Assembly: GCF_000729995.1 (NCBI RefSeq)
Contig: NZ_JNFG01000011.1
Location: 62,001-126,000, forward strand
DNA length: 64,000 bases
From: Caballeronia sordidicola
GTDB taxonomy: Bacteria > Pseudomonadota > Gammaproteobacteria > Burkholderiales > Burkholderiaceae
Direction of reading: 5' to 3'
Position numbers and translations under genes: made by a program. The notes under the pieces are model-generated. The model searched no databases and had not been told where the DNA came from. It saw only the letters and a list, made by a program, of their open reading frames with translations. This document shows positions 43,323 through 52,386 of the stretch, piece by piece. Each line of letters opens with the position of its first letter. Position 1 is the stretch's first letter.

Positions 43323-45734
43323 CTACTGCCTCGTCAGCCCCAACGAGTGGCACTGCTGCCACACGCGATACGCGTTGTGCGGCATGTTCATATGCGTCAC
43401 GCCCAGGTGCGCGAACGCATCGACCATGGCCGACGTAAAGCACGGAATCGATCCAACGTGCGGCGATTCAGCCACGCCCTTCGCGCCAATCGGATGATGC
43501 GGCGACGGCGTGACGGTGAAATCGGTTTCCCAGTGGGGCGTCTCGACCGAGGTCGGTATGAAGTAATCCAGCAACGTCGCGCCCAGCAGATTCCCCGCTT
43601 CGTCGTAGGGCATTTCCTGGCCCATCGCAACGGCGAACCCTTCCGTCAAGCCGCCGTGGATCTGCCCTTCGATGATCATCGGATTGATCCGCGTGCCGCA
43701 ATCGTCGAGTGCATAGAAGCGGCGCACACGCGTTTCCCCTGTATACCGATTCACGTCGAGCACGCAGACATACGCACCGAACGGAAACGTGAAGTTGGGC
43801 GGGTCGTAATAGTCGACGGCCTCGAGCCCCATCTCCATGCCATTGGGAACGTTGTTGTAAGCGGCCCAGGCCACTTCCTTGATGGTCTTGAACTGGTCGG
43901 GCGAGCCCTTCAGTACGAAACGGTCGAGATCAAACTCGACGTCGTTCGGACTGGCTTCCAGCAAGTGCGCGGCAATCTGCCGGGCCTTCTCGCGAATCTT
44001 GCGCGATGCCCGCGCGATTGCGGCGCCCGCTACTGGGGTGGAACGCGAACCATAGGTGCCGAGTCCGTAGGGCGCGGTGGAGGTATCGCCCTCCTCCACC
44101 GTGATCACCGACGCGGGAATACCAGCCTCTGAAGCGATGATCTGAGCATAGGTCGTCTGATGCCCCTGCCCTTGCGTGATCGTGCCCATGCGCGCAATGG
44201 CCGACCCGTCGGGATGCACCCGTATCTCGCAGGAATCGAACATGCCGACGCCCAGGATGTCGCACATCTTCGACGGCCCCGCCCCCACGATCTCGGTGAA
44301 GTTCACAAGGCCGATACCCATCAGCCACTCGGCGTTCGGATCGGCACGCCGCGCGGTCTGCTCGGCGCGCAACGCCGGGTAGTCGACAGCCGCGAGCACC
44401 TTCTTGAGCGCCGGCTCATAGTCGCCCGAGTCGTATTCAAGTCCGAGCGGCGTGGTGTACGGAAACTGCTCCTTGTGGATGAAATTGCGCAAGCGTATTT
44501 CGGCCTTGTCGATGCCGAGTTTCTGCGCCAGCACGTCGACCATCCGCTCGATCAGATAGACCGCCTCCGTCACCCTGAACGAACATCGGTAAGCAACACC
44601 GCCGGGAAACTTGTTCGTATATACCCCATCGACCGATACAAATGCATTGGGGATGGCATAGGACCCCGTGCAGACATGGAACATGCCCGCGGGCCATTTG
44701 GTGGGATCGGCGCAGGCGTCGAACGCACCGTGATCCGCCGTGACATGTACCCGCAGCGCCTTGATCCGGCCGTCGTTATCTGCGGCCAGTTCGCCGGTCA
44801 TGTGATAGTCGCGAGCGAAAGCCGTCGAGCTCAGGTTCTCGATGCGCGATTCGATCCACTTGACGGGCCTCCCAAGCACGATTGAAGCAACGATCGCGGT
44901 GACATAGCCCGGATACACACCTACCTTGTTACCAAAACCGCCGCCAATGTCCGGCGAGATGATGCGGATCTTCGACTCGGGAATGGACGACAGCAAGCCC
45001 ACCACCGTGCGTACCACGTGCGGCGCCTGAGACGTGATGTAGACCGTCAGGTCGCCTCGCGCCTTATCGAAGGAAGCCACGCAACCGCAGGTTTCAAGCG
45101 GACACGGATGCACGCGCGGATACAGCATGTCCTGCACGACGGTGACGTCCGCGTTATCGAACACACGATCAGTCTTGTCCTTGTCGCCAATGTTCCACGT
45201 AAAGATATGATTTGGATGCGTGCGCGCACCGTGTGCGCCGGTCTGCTTGTCGCGGATGTCCTCGCGGATCACCGGGGCATCAGGCGCGAGGGCGGCGAAC
45301 GGATCGACCACCGCCGGCAGTTCTTCGTACTCGACTTCCACCAGTTCCGCCGCGTCGGCGGCGACATAACGATCGTCGGCCACGACGAACGCCACTTCCT
45401 GATTCTGGAAGCAGACCTTTTCATCGGCGAGCACGGCCTGCACGTCGCCCGCGAGTGTCGGCATCCAGTGGAGCTTGAGCGGCTTCAGGTCGTCGGCGGT
45501 CAGCACCGCGTACACGCCTGGATGAGCGAGCGCACGCGACTTGTCGATGCTCTTGATTCGCGCATGAGCGTAGGGACTACGAACCATTATTCCGAATAAC
45601 ATGCCCGGCATCTTGATGTCGTCGACGTACGTGCCCTTCCCCTGGATGAACCGCGGGTCCTCGCGGCGTTTGCGCGAGCAGCCCATGCCTTCCAGCGCGG
45701 CGAGACGGTCGAAATTGGAGTCGATATTTCCCAT
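43323..45734 (-). CDS. coxL: Aerobic carbon monoxide dehydrogenase large subunit, form I
   Basis: This 803-residue molybdenum hydroxylase subunit oxidises CO to CO2 at a Mo-Cu centre. The form I active-site loop AYRCSFR is at residues 381-387, with the copper-binding cysteine at 384; form II enzymes read AYRGAGR here. Other cofactor motifs are GGGFGNK (264-270), GQGHQTTYAQI and GAKGVAES with the catalytic-base glutamate. Length matches the Oligotropha CoxL (809). The ATG at 45734 has AGGAGAACC upstream; a GTG one codon earlier is unlikely. It is the third gene of the coxMSL operon. Confidence 0.96.
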   Translation of the reverse strand: MGNIDSNFDRLAALEGMGCSRKRREDPRFIQGKGTYVDDIKMPGMLFGIMVRSPYAHARIKSIDKSRALAHPGVYAVLTADDLKPLKLHWMPTLAGDVQAVLADEKVCFQNQEVAFVVADDRYVAADAAELVEVEYEELPAVVDPFAALAPDAPVIREDIRDKQTGAHGARTHPNHIFTWNIGDKDKTDRVFDNADVTVVQDMLYPRVHPCPLETCGCVASFDKARGDLTVYITSQAPHVVRTVVGLLSSIPESKIRIISPDIGGGFGNKVGVYPGYVTAIVASIVLGRPVKWIESRIENLSSTAFARDYHMTGELAADNDGRIKALRVHVTADHGAFDACADPTKWPAGMFHVCTGSYAIPNAFVSVDGVYTNKFPGGVAYRCSFRVTEAVYLIERMVDVLAQKLGIDKAEIRLRNFIHKEQFPYTTPLGLEYDSGDYEPALKKVLAAVDYPALRAEQTARRADPNAEWLMGIGLVNFTEIVGAGPSKMCDILGVGMFDSCEIRVHPDGSAIARMGTITQGQGHQTTYAQIIASEAGIPASVITVEEGDTSTAPYGLGTYGSRSTPVAGAAIARASRKIREKARQIAAHLLEASPNDVEFDLDRFVLKGSPDQFKTIKEVAWAAYNNVPNGMEMGLEAVDYYDPPNFTFPFGAYVCVLDVNRYTGETRVRRFYALDDCGTRINPMIIEGQIHGGLTEGFAVAMGQEMPYDEAGNLLGATLLDYFIPTSVETPHWETDFTVTPSPHHPIGAKGVAESPHVGSIPCFTSAMVDAFAHLGVTHMNMPHNAYRVWQQCHSLGLTRQ

Positions 45735-45750
45735 CACGGTTCTCCTGGTG

Positions 45751-46272
45751 TCAGTGCGCGTGCGCCGGCATCAGCGGATGCGAGGTCTCGACCGTTTCGC
45801 CGCGTAGCTTGCGCGCGGCATATTGCACGGCCTTCACGATGTTCTGATAACCCGTGCATCGGCACAGGTTGCCCGCCATCCAGTAACGGATTTCCTCCTC
45901 GCTCGGGTCGGGGTTCTCCTGCAACAGGCGATAGGCACGCATCAGCATGCCCGGCGTACAGAAACCGCATTGCAGGCCATGCTCCTGCATGAACCCTTCC
46001 TGTAACGCGTGCAGTTCACCGCCCGGCGCAAGACCCTCCACGGTCAACACCTGCGCGCCTTCGGCCTGCACCGTCAGCATCGTGCATGACTTGACCGACA
46101 TGCCGTCGAAATCGACCGTACATGCACCGCAATGCGATGTCTCGCAACCGATATGCGGCCCGGTATGCAGGCACTTTTCGCGCAGCGTGTGAATCAGCAA
46201 TTCGCGCGCTTCGACCACCACATCGGTCTCCTTGCCGTTCAGCGTGAACGACACCATGACTTTCTTGTTCAT
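45751..46272 (-). CDS. coxS: CO dehydrogenase small subunit (two [2Fe-2S] clusters)
   Basis: This 173-residue iron-sulfur subunit passes electrons from molybdenum to FAD. The plant-type [2Fe-2S] cysteines are in [12 protein letters not shown] with a distal cysteine in SCTML, and the second cluster in CGFCTPG and CRCTGY. The start [18 protein letters not shown] is typical. It lies between coxM and coxL with short gaps (55 and 16 bp). Confidence 0.95.
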   Translation of the reverse strand: MNKKVMVSFTLNGKETDVVVEARELLIHTLREKCLHTGPHIGCETSHCGACTVDFDGMSVKSCTMLTVQAEGAQVLTVEGLAPGGELHALQEGFMQEHGLQCGFCTPGMLMRAYRLLQENPDPSEEEIRYWMAGNLCRCTGYQNIVKAVQYAARKLRGETVETSHPLMPAHAH

Positions 46273-46327
46273 GTGTTTGTCTCCGAGAAACCCCGCCGCT
46301 CAATGAACCATGCTTAATGAACCATAC

Positions 46328-47194
46328 TCAGTGAACCGCGCGCGAAAACGCGGTGGCAAGCGCGCGCCGCGTCATTTCGCCCGCCATCGCCGTCTTGTAT
46401 TCAACGTCGCCACGCAGATCCGCAACCGGCGCGCAGGCGGCCATGACCTGGCGCGCAGCTTCGGCTACCGTTTGTTCATCGAAAGGATTGCCGCGCAGCG
46501 ACTGCTCCGCAACGCTCGCCCGGAAGGCAGTGTCCGCGACATTCGTCAGAGCAATGCGCACATCGGCTACTACGCCGCCGTTCATGCGCAGCGTCACGGC
46601 CGCGGCCGCGGTCGCGAAATCACCCGTCTTGCGCTTCAGCTTCGCGTAGCAATAGCCGCTTCCTGCTGCGGGCACGGGTATGCGAATCTCGGTCAGGATC
46701 TCGCCGGGTTCGAGCAGCGTCATATAAGTGCCGAGAAAGAACTCGCCGGCGGCCACGACACGTTCGCCGCTTTCGCCCACCAGCACGAACGATGCATCGA
46801 GCGCCAGCATCAGCGCGGGGTGATCGTTGCCGGGATCGCCGTGAGAAATATCGCCACCCAGCGTGCCCCGGTAGCGGACCTGCGGATCCGAGATCTGGCG
46901 CGCGCCTTCCACGATCAACGGGCATTTTGTTTGCAGCAGTTCGGACCAGATCAGTTCGTTCTCGGTAGTCATCGCGCCGATACGAATTTCGCTGCCCGCC
47001 TCCCGGATACCCTTGAGTTCCGCCAGCTTGCCGAGGTCGATCAGATGACCGGGTTCGGCCATGCGCAGCTTCATCATCGGCAACAGGCTGTGGCCGCCTG
47101 CAAGCAGCTTCGCGGTGTCGCCGTGCTCGCCCAGCAGCGCGATGGCCTCCGGCAAGGAACGTGGAACGTGATAGTCAAATGGACGGGGGATCAC
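46328..47194 (-). CDS. coxM: CO dehydrogenase medium subunit (FAD-binding)
   Basis: This 288-residue flavoprotein subunit opens with IPRPFDYHVPRSLPEAIALLGEHGDTAKLLAGGHSLLPMMKLRMAEP, containing the AGGHS FAD-binding motif. The second motif is TLGGDISHGDPGNDHPALMLAL. It transfers electrons from CoxS to the quinone pool. It is first in the cox operon and divergent from rcoM, whose product should activate it when CO is present. Confidence 0.95.
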   Translation of the reverse strand: MIPRPFDYHVPRSLPEAIALLGEHGDTAKLLAGGHSLLPMMKLRMAEPGHLIDLGKLAELKGIREAGSEIRIGAMTTENELIWSELLQTKCPLIVEGARQISDPQVRYRGTLGGDISHGDPGNDHPALMLALDASFVLVGESGERVVAAGEFFLGTYMTLLEPGEILTEIRIPVPAAGSGYCYAKLKRKTGDFATAAAAVTLRMNGGVVADVRIALTNVADTAFRASVAEQSLRGNPFDEQTVAEAARQVMAACAPVADLRGDVEYKTAMAGEMTRRALATAFSRAVH

Positions 47195-47573
47195 AGTGGT
47201 CTCCTTCGGGTTTCATCCGCCGGCGAACTAACGCGTAGCTGAAGCGTTATTGCATCAACCTCCAATCAGCATTTCACATTCGGGCGCCACCATTCAACGC
47301 GATTTCCCGAACGGCAGTTCGCTTGCGCCAATTAACGGAAAACGGGCATGAAACCCGAAACGCGCCGGGTGAGCCCGTCAGGTGCGGCGCTTTGCCGATC
47401 CGCCCTGAAAAATTACGATTTCACGACGCAGCGCAACAGTTCAGGAGGATTTCCTGAATGGCGGGTTTACCTGCGCGAACGGCGCGAAAACTTGCACGAA
47501 TTTCGGAAAAGACATACAACAAAGAACCATCGCCGGAGAGCGATGATCGCTTTTTCAGGGCAGGAGGCCTTGG
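47195..47573. promoter_or_regulatory. Divergent coxM/rcoM promoter region
   Basis: This 379-bp gap should contain the CO-induced cox promoter. A perfect 7-bp dyad, TTCAGGA-N5-TCCTGAA, lies at 47440-47458. A cluster of related purine-rich direct repeats (AAACGGG, AAACCCG, AAACGCG) lies around 47338-47366; LytTR-domain regulators usually bind spaced direct repeats. AGGAGG lies just before rcoM. A short open frame at 47348-47587 overlaps rcoM and is not called. Confidence 0.5.
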
Positions 47574-48380
47574 ATGAAACCGCTTGAACACGCTGGGCCG
47601 CCGGCGTCGGAGCATCGTCGAAACGAGACCTTCCAGCACAAGCTGGAGCAGTTCAATCCGGGGATGGTCTGGCTCGACGAGCAAGGGCACGTGACGGCCT
47701 TTAACGACGTCGCGCTGCAGATTCTCGGGCCGGCCGGCGAGCAATCCCTGGGGGTCAGTCAGGACAAATTGTTCGGCATCGACGTGGTGCAGTTGCATCC
47801 GGAGAAGAGCCGCGACAAGCTGCGCTTCCTGCTGCAATCGAAGGACGCGGGCGGCTGCCCGATCAAGTCGCCGCCACCGGTGGCGATGATGATCAATATC
47901 CCCGACCGGATCCTGATGATCAAGGTGTCGAAAATGACGGGCGCCCAGGGAGCCTGCGGCACCTGCATGATTTTCTACGATGTCACCGATCTCACGACCG
48001 AACCATCCGGGCAGCAGTCCGGCGGACATGCTGCATTGCCGCGCCGGTTGTTCAAGATTCCCGTCTACCGGAAGAACCGCGTCATCCTGATCGATCTCAA
48101 GGACATCGTCCGCTTTCAGGGCGACGGCCACTACACGACCATTGTCACCCGGGACGACCGGTATCTTTCCAATCTTTCGCTAGCGGATCTGGAGCTGCGA
48201 CTCGACGACAGCATCTATTTGCGCGTGCACCGCAGTCATATCGTGAGCCTTCCGTACGCACTCGAGCTGGTCAAGTCGGACGAGAGCGTCAACCTTGTGA
48301 TGGACGACGCGGATCATACGCAGGTTCCGGTAAGCCGGTCGAGAACCGCGCAATTGAAGGAGTTGCTTGGGGTGGTTTAG
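47574..48380 (+). CDS. rcoM: RcoM, haem-based CO-sensing PAS-LytTR transcriptional activator
   Basis: This 268-residue single-component sensor has an N-terminal PAS domain (about residues 20-140) that binds haem, and a C-terminal LytTR DNA-binding domain (about 160-265, IPVYRKNRVILIDLKDIVRFQGDGHYTTIV). Known haem ligands of RcoM (His74 with Met104, and Cys94 in the oxidised state) have counterparts at His75, Met105 and Cys95. The protein closely resembles the Burkholderia xenovorans RcoM as I remember it. AGGAGG precedes the ATG. It is divergent from coxM and activates cox transcription on binding CO. Confidence 0.95.
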   Translation: MKPLEHAGPPASEHRRNETFQHKLEQFNPGMVWLDEQGHVTAFNDVALQILGPAGEQSLGVSQDKLFGIDVVQLHPEKSRDKLRFLLQSKDAGGCPIKSPPPVAMMINIPDRILMIKVSKMTGAQGACGTCMIFYDVTDLTTEPSGQQSGGHAALPRRLFKIPVYRKNRVILIDLKDIVRFQGDGHYTTIVTRDDRYLSNLSLADLELRLDDSIYLRVHRSHIVSLPYALELVKSDESVNLVMDDADHTQVPVSRSRTAQLKELLGVV

Positions 48381-48573
48381 AAGGGATGGGATGGGTGAGA
48401 AAGCAGCATTCGCCATGGTGATGCACAGCTTCTCTTTGGCGTTTTTCTACACCAGTGGAACAGTGAGTTTCCGGGTGATTGATCTGCTCTGGATGCTACC
48501 CAAAAAATGTCCGCCGGACTTCCTTGCAACCATCAGGGTTCGGCGGCATTGCGACTCACTTTGCCGAGCCAGC

Positions 48574-49662
48574 TCACGCCAGCATCGCCCATGCTGCCAG
48601 TGCACCGTTATAGCTCGTGTAAAAGCCGTACGCGTCGTACACCGCACTGCCCCAATTGCCCTGGGCCTTCGCAGGCAGCGCAGCGTTCTGAACAGGATCG
48701 GACACGTTCCTGACAAACCCGAACTGCGTGGCGGTCCCCTTGCATGCCTCGCCGATAACCGCGTCGTCCATCTCGATCGACGTAAAGGCTTGATAGGTCC
48801 CCGCTGTTGTTCCCACGACGAACGTCGATGTGGTCAGCAAGGACGCGCTACCACCGGTTTGATCGTCGATTTGCGGCGTTGGGTCGCCAAGGTTCAATCC
48901 ATTGGGATCGAGCTGCGCGAGCGTGTAGTGGGTACCGTACTGCTGGCTGAACTGCGACGCCAATGCCTGGAGATCGCTGGTCTTCGTCGGCACCGGAAAC
49001 AGAAGTTGCTTGAAGTTCGCATTGGCAAGGGTCGAATCGTTCGCCTTCCATGCACACTCGTACACCGGCCAGTTCTGCGATGGTTGGCCAGCCTCGAATA
49101 ACGTCCCCGCGCTGACGGCGCGCACAGTACCGATGTGGTCCCCCGTCTTCGCGCCTCCCGCCGTCCCGATAGACAAGATGACGGCCGGCTGCACCTGCGT
49201 GATCATCAGTTTGATCAGGTCTATCAAATACGCTGCACCTGGCCAGTCCAGATGCGTATTCGATTTGAACAGCAACACATTCTTTCCGCTGACTTCGACC
49301 AGCCTGTATTCGCCCCAGTAGGTCCAGCTCGAAGCCGCGCCTGAAGGCATATTCTTTGAATATTGCTGCCAGTCCGCCCACGTGCCCCGCGACCTGTCGC
49401 TGTAGGGCATGGTGGTGCCGCCCGCGCAGAAAACGTGTTGCAGTGCTGCCCATTCTGCTTCAGCCCACGTGATCACCACCGCCGACGCCCTGGGCAATGC
49501 GCCCGCTGGTGCGGACAGCAAGCCCGGTGCTTGCTTGCCCACCAGCGCGTAGTTCACGACCGGGAGTGCCGGTGCGTCCGCAATGCCCGAGTGGCCCGAC
49601 GACTGCCTTGCCTGCTCAAGGGACATGCCAAAACGCAGCTTTGGATTGTGGCCGTTGTCCAT
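48574..49662 (-). CDS. Phosphorylase-superfamily (nucleosidase-like) protein, copy 1
   Basis: This 362-residue protein of unknown role resembles the purine nucleoside phosphorylase/MTA-SAH nucleosidase fold: AVVITWAEAEWAALQHVF, VLLFKSNTHLDWPG, ILSIGTAGG, and FTSIEMDDAVIGEAC followed by FGFVRNVSDPVQ. The RNxSDP stretch corresponds to the base-contacting RxxSD of nucleosidases. The usual EME ribose motif reads EMDD. About 60 N-terminal residues precede the fold, and there is no signal peptide. AGGAGGGAT precedes the ATG. It is divergent from a related gene at 50406; the conserved order of motifs shows they are homologues. Confidence 0.75.
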   Translation of the reverse strand: MDNGHNPKLRFGMSLEQARQSSGHSGIADAPALPVVNYALVGKQAPGLLSAPAGALPRASAVVITWAEAEWAALQHVFCAGGTTMPYSDRSRGTWADWQQYSKNMPSGAASSWTYWGEYRLVEVSGKNVLLFKSNTHLDWPGAAYLIDLIKLMITQVQPAVILSIGTAGGAKTGDHIGTVRAVSAGTLFEAGQPSQNWPVYECAWKANDSTLANANFKQLLFPVPTKTSDLQALASQFSQQYGTHYTLAQLDPNGLNLGDPTPQIDDQTGGSASLLTTSTFVVGTTAGTYQAFTSIEMDDAVIGEACKGTATQFGFVRNVSDPVQNAALPAKAQGNWGSAVYDAYGFYTSYNGALAAWAMLA

Positions 49663-50405
49663 GATCCCTCCTAATACGATGCACAATGGTTTTAAAGCGC
49701 GCCCGTCACGGCACCCCTCACTGCCTGGGCGACGTGACCAATTTGACTTCCAATAGCGTTGCGACCGACCCGGCCTCGCCATGATGGGACCCATGCAACG
49801 ACCCGCTGCAAGGGGTGTTTCCACACACCAAGGTTAGTGCAGAACATGGCAATTCACCAGCGTGATTTGCGGTGCAAAACAGTCATTCAGAAAGCCTTCA
49901 ATTCGCTTATGTTCCTATCGATTTGCTATTCATGACAGCGGGTTGCCAAGCCGTTTCGACAAGAATCAGAAAGCGAAGAGCAAGGCGAAAAATGACGAAC
50001 ACGTGGCGTCGAACCACTATCACGATAGAGCGGAAAATCGACTCACACCGGTTCATCCGTATACAAAATAAAGCGCGATTATTTGTTGGGCTTCATGCGC
50101 TTGACACACTTTATCGCGGCTCGATTTGCGAGCGCTTTTGCAAGATCCGTCCCTCAAGAACTATGTGTGCTCGGCCTCATTTCCGGCTAATTCTGCCTTA
50201 CGATCATTTGGATTACTGACGTATCCTCAAGTTGCCGTTGATGCCTTTTCGCGACCGATTTTCTCTTGCGAAGAAGCATACTCAGGCAGGAAAATTTGCG
50301 TCCGGACGCGCAAACGTTCAACTGTTAAGCGACTTCCGAGTCCGGATATTAAAAACAACACAACCGCCCGCCGGTTGGTTGTTTTGGACTCAGGGAAACT
50401 CGATC
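49663..50405. other. Long divergent intergenic region between the two nucleosidase-like genes
   Basis: This 743-bp region is lower in GC from about 49860. It contains no supportable gene; short frames here lack ribosome-binding sites. The most evident structure is the inverted repeat at 50352-50385, close to the second gene. It should contain at least two promoters and is long enough for a small RNA, though I see no terminator. Confidence 0.5.
50352..50385 (+). promoter_or_regulatory. Near-perfect inverted repeat in the leader of the second nucleosidase-like gene
   Basis: AAAACAACACAACCG (50352-50366) pairs with CGGTTGGTTGTTTT (50372-50385) apart from one bulge, leaving a 5-nt loop. It ends 20 nt before the ATG at 50406, just upstream of the AGGGA ribosome-binding site. 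It could be an operator or an RNA hairpin that controls translation. Confidence 0.55.
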
Positions 50406-51488
50406 ATGACAGGTGCAATCGACGTCGACGACGTCATCCTAAACTTCGATCCCGCCCGCGTGCAGAGCCGCTTTCGCATGGCCGGCACCGGGCTTGAACT
50501 CGTGTCCGCCGAGGCGGCCTTGCCGGGCGCCGTTCCATGGCCGAGCGGCACGGCTCCGAAACCGGCGCCGCTCGGCGCCGCGCCCGCTGAAACCGACGAC
50601 CTGTCGCGCTTTCACGGCTACGACGCCGTCGTCGTGACATGGACCGCGGCTGAAGCGTCCGCGCTCGCTGCGCTGTTCACACCGGGATATCCGGTGTCGG
50701 CGTGGTACGAATATCGTCATCAAATCGATACCTACATTCCGCTCGTCACCGGTGCGAAAGCGCCCTTCAAAAGTAGCGAGCCGGACATGGCTCGCTACTA
50801 TCACAGTCTCGGCCTCTACTTCCCCTGCACCATCGGCACCAAACGCGTACTGCTTTTCAAGTCCGGGCTTCATCTGGACTACGACGGACCCGCTACGCCG
50901 GTCCAGCGGCTAATGGGCGAGATCGCGACGGCCGTGGCGCCCCGGATTTTCGTGACCACAGGTACCGGCGGAGGTATCGGCGCGGATGTGCATCTTGGCG
51001 ACGTCGTGATCGCCGGCACGGTCCGGTTCGACTGCCAGACGCAATTCCGCGAAAAACCTTTCGCCAATAGGCAATACAAAGCCAGTGCCGTTTCGTCGGG
51101 TGCGCTGAAGGCCATGACACCTGCGCTCATGAGCGTCAATGCCGCGCGCATCCCGGGCGCGCTAGCTGTGCCAGACATTTTCTCGTCAAGCGCGGATGCC
51201 GTCGTCACTACCGACTTTTTTGCTTTTGACGACTCGACGAACCACTACAAGTTGCAGGGACTCGGGCGCGCGTGTGACATGGGCGATGCGATGGTTGCCG
51301 ATGCGCTGCAATCAGCGCCGCATATCTCGTGGTATTCAATCCGCAACGCGTCGGATCCACAAATTCCCAACCCTGATAACAACATTCACTCGGCCTCACA
51401 GCAGGCCGCATTGATCTATGCAAAATACGGCGGCCTGACGACCGCCGCGAGCGTCATCGCCACCTGGGCGGTCATCAGCAACGCCTGA
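50406..51488 (+). CDS. Phosphorylase-superfamily (nucleosidase-like) protein, copy 2
   Basis: This 360-residue homologue of the protein encoded at 48574-49662 has AVVVTWTAAEASALAALF, VLLFKSGLHLDYDGPA, IFVTTGTGGGIGADVHLGDVVIAG, and ACDMGDAMVADAL with WYSIRNASDPQIPN. The RNxSDP site is kept, but the ribose-binding EME region reads DMGD. The N-terminal 70 residues are variable between the two proteins. The stretch VHLGDVVIAGTVRFDCQTQF is characteristic of phosphorylase-superfamily proteins. A papain-like gene follows by 43 bp in the same direction. The function is unknown; hydrolysis of a nucleoside or nucleotide is the parsimonious guess. Confidence 0.75.
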   Translation: MTGAIDVDDVILNFDPARVQSRFRMAGTGLELVSAEAALPGAVPWPSGTAPKPAPLGAAPAETDDLSRFHGYDAVVVTWTAAEASALAALFTPGYPVSAWYEYRHQIDTYIPLVTGAKAPFKSSEPDMARYYHSLGLYFPCTIGTKRVLLFKSGLHLDYDGPATPVQRLMGEIATAVAPRIFVTTGTGGGIGADVHLGDVVIAGTVRFDCQTQFREKPFANRQYKASAVSSGALKAMTPALMSVNAARIPGALAVPDIFSSSADAVVTTDFFAFDDSTNHYKLQGLGRACDMGDAMVADALQSAPHISWYSIRNASDPQIPNPDNNIHSASQQAALIYAKYGGLTTAASVIATWAVISNA

Positions 51489-51531
51489 TCGTGGCGAATG
51501 ATGGGAGCGCTTCAACCTGAGGAGAAGTCAA

Positions 51532-52311
51532 ATGAATGCTTATAAGCTTGGCCGCCAGCATCGCACCTACGATCCCCGGATACCCCACATGAGCGCGCTG
51601 CTCGCCGGGCAGACACCTGCGCCACCACCGGCGGCAATCGACTACACGAAAGGCATGCCGGCGAACCTCGGCATGATGCTCAATGACACGCTCGGGGACT
51701 GCACGTGCGCTGCGTTCTATCACGCGTTGCAAGTGTGGAGCTTCAACGCCGCGTCGAAGATCGACACGGAGCCCGACAAGGATGTCGAAGAACTCTATGT
51801 TCTCGGCTGCGGCTACAACCCGAAGGAAGGTGGCGAGGGCCCGGGTGGCAACGAGCAGCATCTGCTTACCTATTTGCTCAGGACCGGGGCGCCAATGGGC
51901 AATAGCGAAACCCCAAAAAAGATCACCGCTTTCGTCGAGGTGGATCCGCGTAACGTGGACGACGTGAAGCGCGCCATCGTCGACTGCGGTGTCGCCTACA
52001 TTGGGTTCAATGTGCCGCAATACATCGTTCCCGCACCGCCCGCGGTGCCGCCAAAGGTGTGGGACGTGGAGAACAGCAATCAGGCGATCGTCGGCGGCCA
52101 TGCCGTCGTGCTGGCCGGATACGACAACTCAGGCGCGCACCTCATATCGTGGGGCAGCTACTACACCATGACGTGGGCCTTCTTCGCGAAGTACGTCGAC
52201 GAAGCCTACGCCATTGCTGACTCCACATGGTTCACGACTAAGAAAACGACTCTTGGCGGCTTGACCCTGGCTCAGCTGGAAGAGCAGATGAAGGCCCTGA
52301 AGGGAAACTGA
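51532..52311 (+). CDS. Papain-like cysteine-peptidase-fold protein
   Basis: This 259-residue cytoplasmic protein (no signal peptide) has the order of motifs of a C1/C39-like peptidase. Cys57 or Cys59 lies in NDTLGDCTCAAFYHALQ, His190 in VGGHAVVLAGYD, and ISWGSYYTMTW follows, where papain has NSWG. The third catalytic position is thus Ile205 instead of Asn, so activity is uncertain. The segment GGEGPGGNEQHLLTYLLRTG suggests an insertion before the second half. GGAGAAG precedes the ATG. It is co-directional with the nucleosidase-like gene 43 bp upstream and a strong stem-loop follows it. Confidence 0.75.
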   Translation: MNAYKLGRQHRTYDPRIPHMSALLAGQTPAPPPAAIDYTKGMPANLGMMLNDTLGDCTCAAFYHALQVWSFNAASKIDTEPDKDVEELYVLGCGYNPKEGGEGPGGNEQHLLTYLLRTGAPMGNSETPKKITAFVEVDPRNVDDVKRAIVDCGVAYIGFNVPQYIVPAPPAVPPKVWDVENSNQAIVGGHAVVLAGYDNSGAHLISWGSYYTMTWAFFAKYVDEAYAIADSTWFTTKKTTLGGLTLAQLEEQMKALKGN

Positions 52312-52328
52312 CCGATCCACCGCGAGAT

Positions 52329-52357
52329 GCCGGCGGCCCTGCCTCGGGGCCGCCGGC
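52329..52357 (+). terminator. Strong stem-loop after the papain-like gene
   Basis: GCCGGCGGCC (52329-52338) and GGCCGCCGGC (52348-52357) form a perfect 10-bp GC stem with a 9-nt loop, 17 nt after the stop codon. No U-tract follows, so it may stop transcription with help or protect the mRNA end. Confidence 0.6.
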
Positions 52358-52386
52358 GTCGATGAACGAGTGGAACGAGTGCGGAC

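Noticed and set aside
47348-47587. 79-codon frame before rcoM
   Set aside because: It overlaps the rcoM start and spans the promoter region; no family resemblance.
48381-48573. Possible insertion-sequence remnant between rcoM and the nucleosidase-like gene
   Set aside because: No inverted terminal repeats, target duplication or transposase motif could be found; treated as a convergent spacer.
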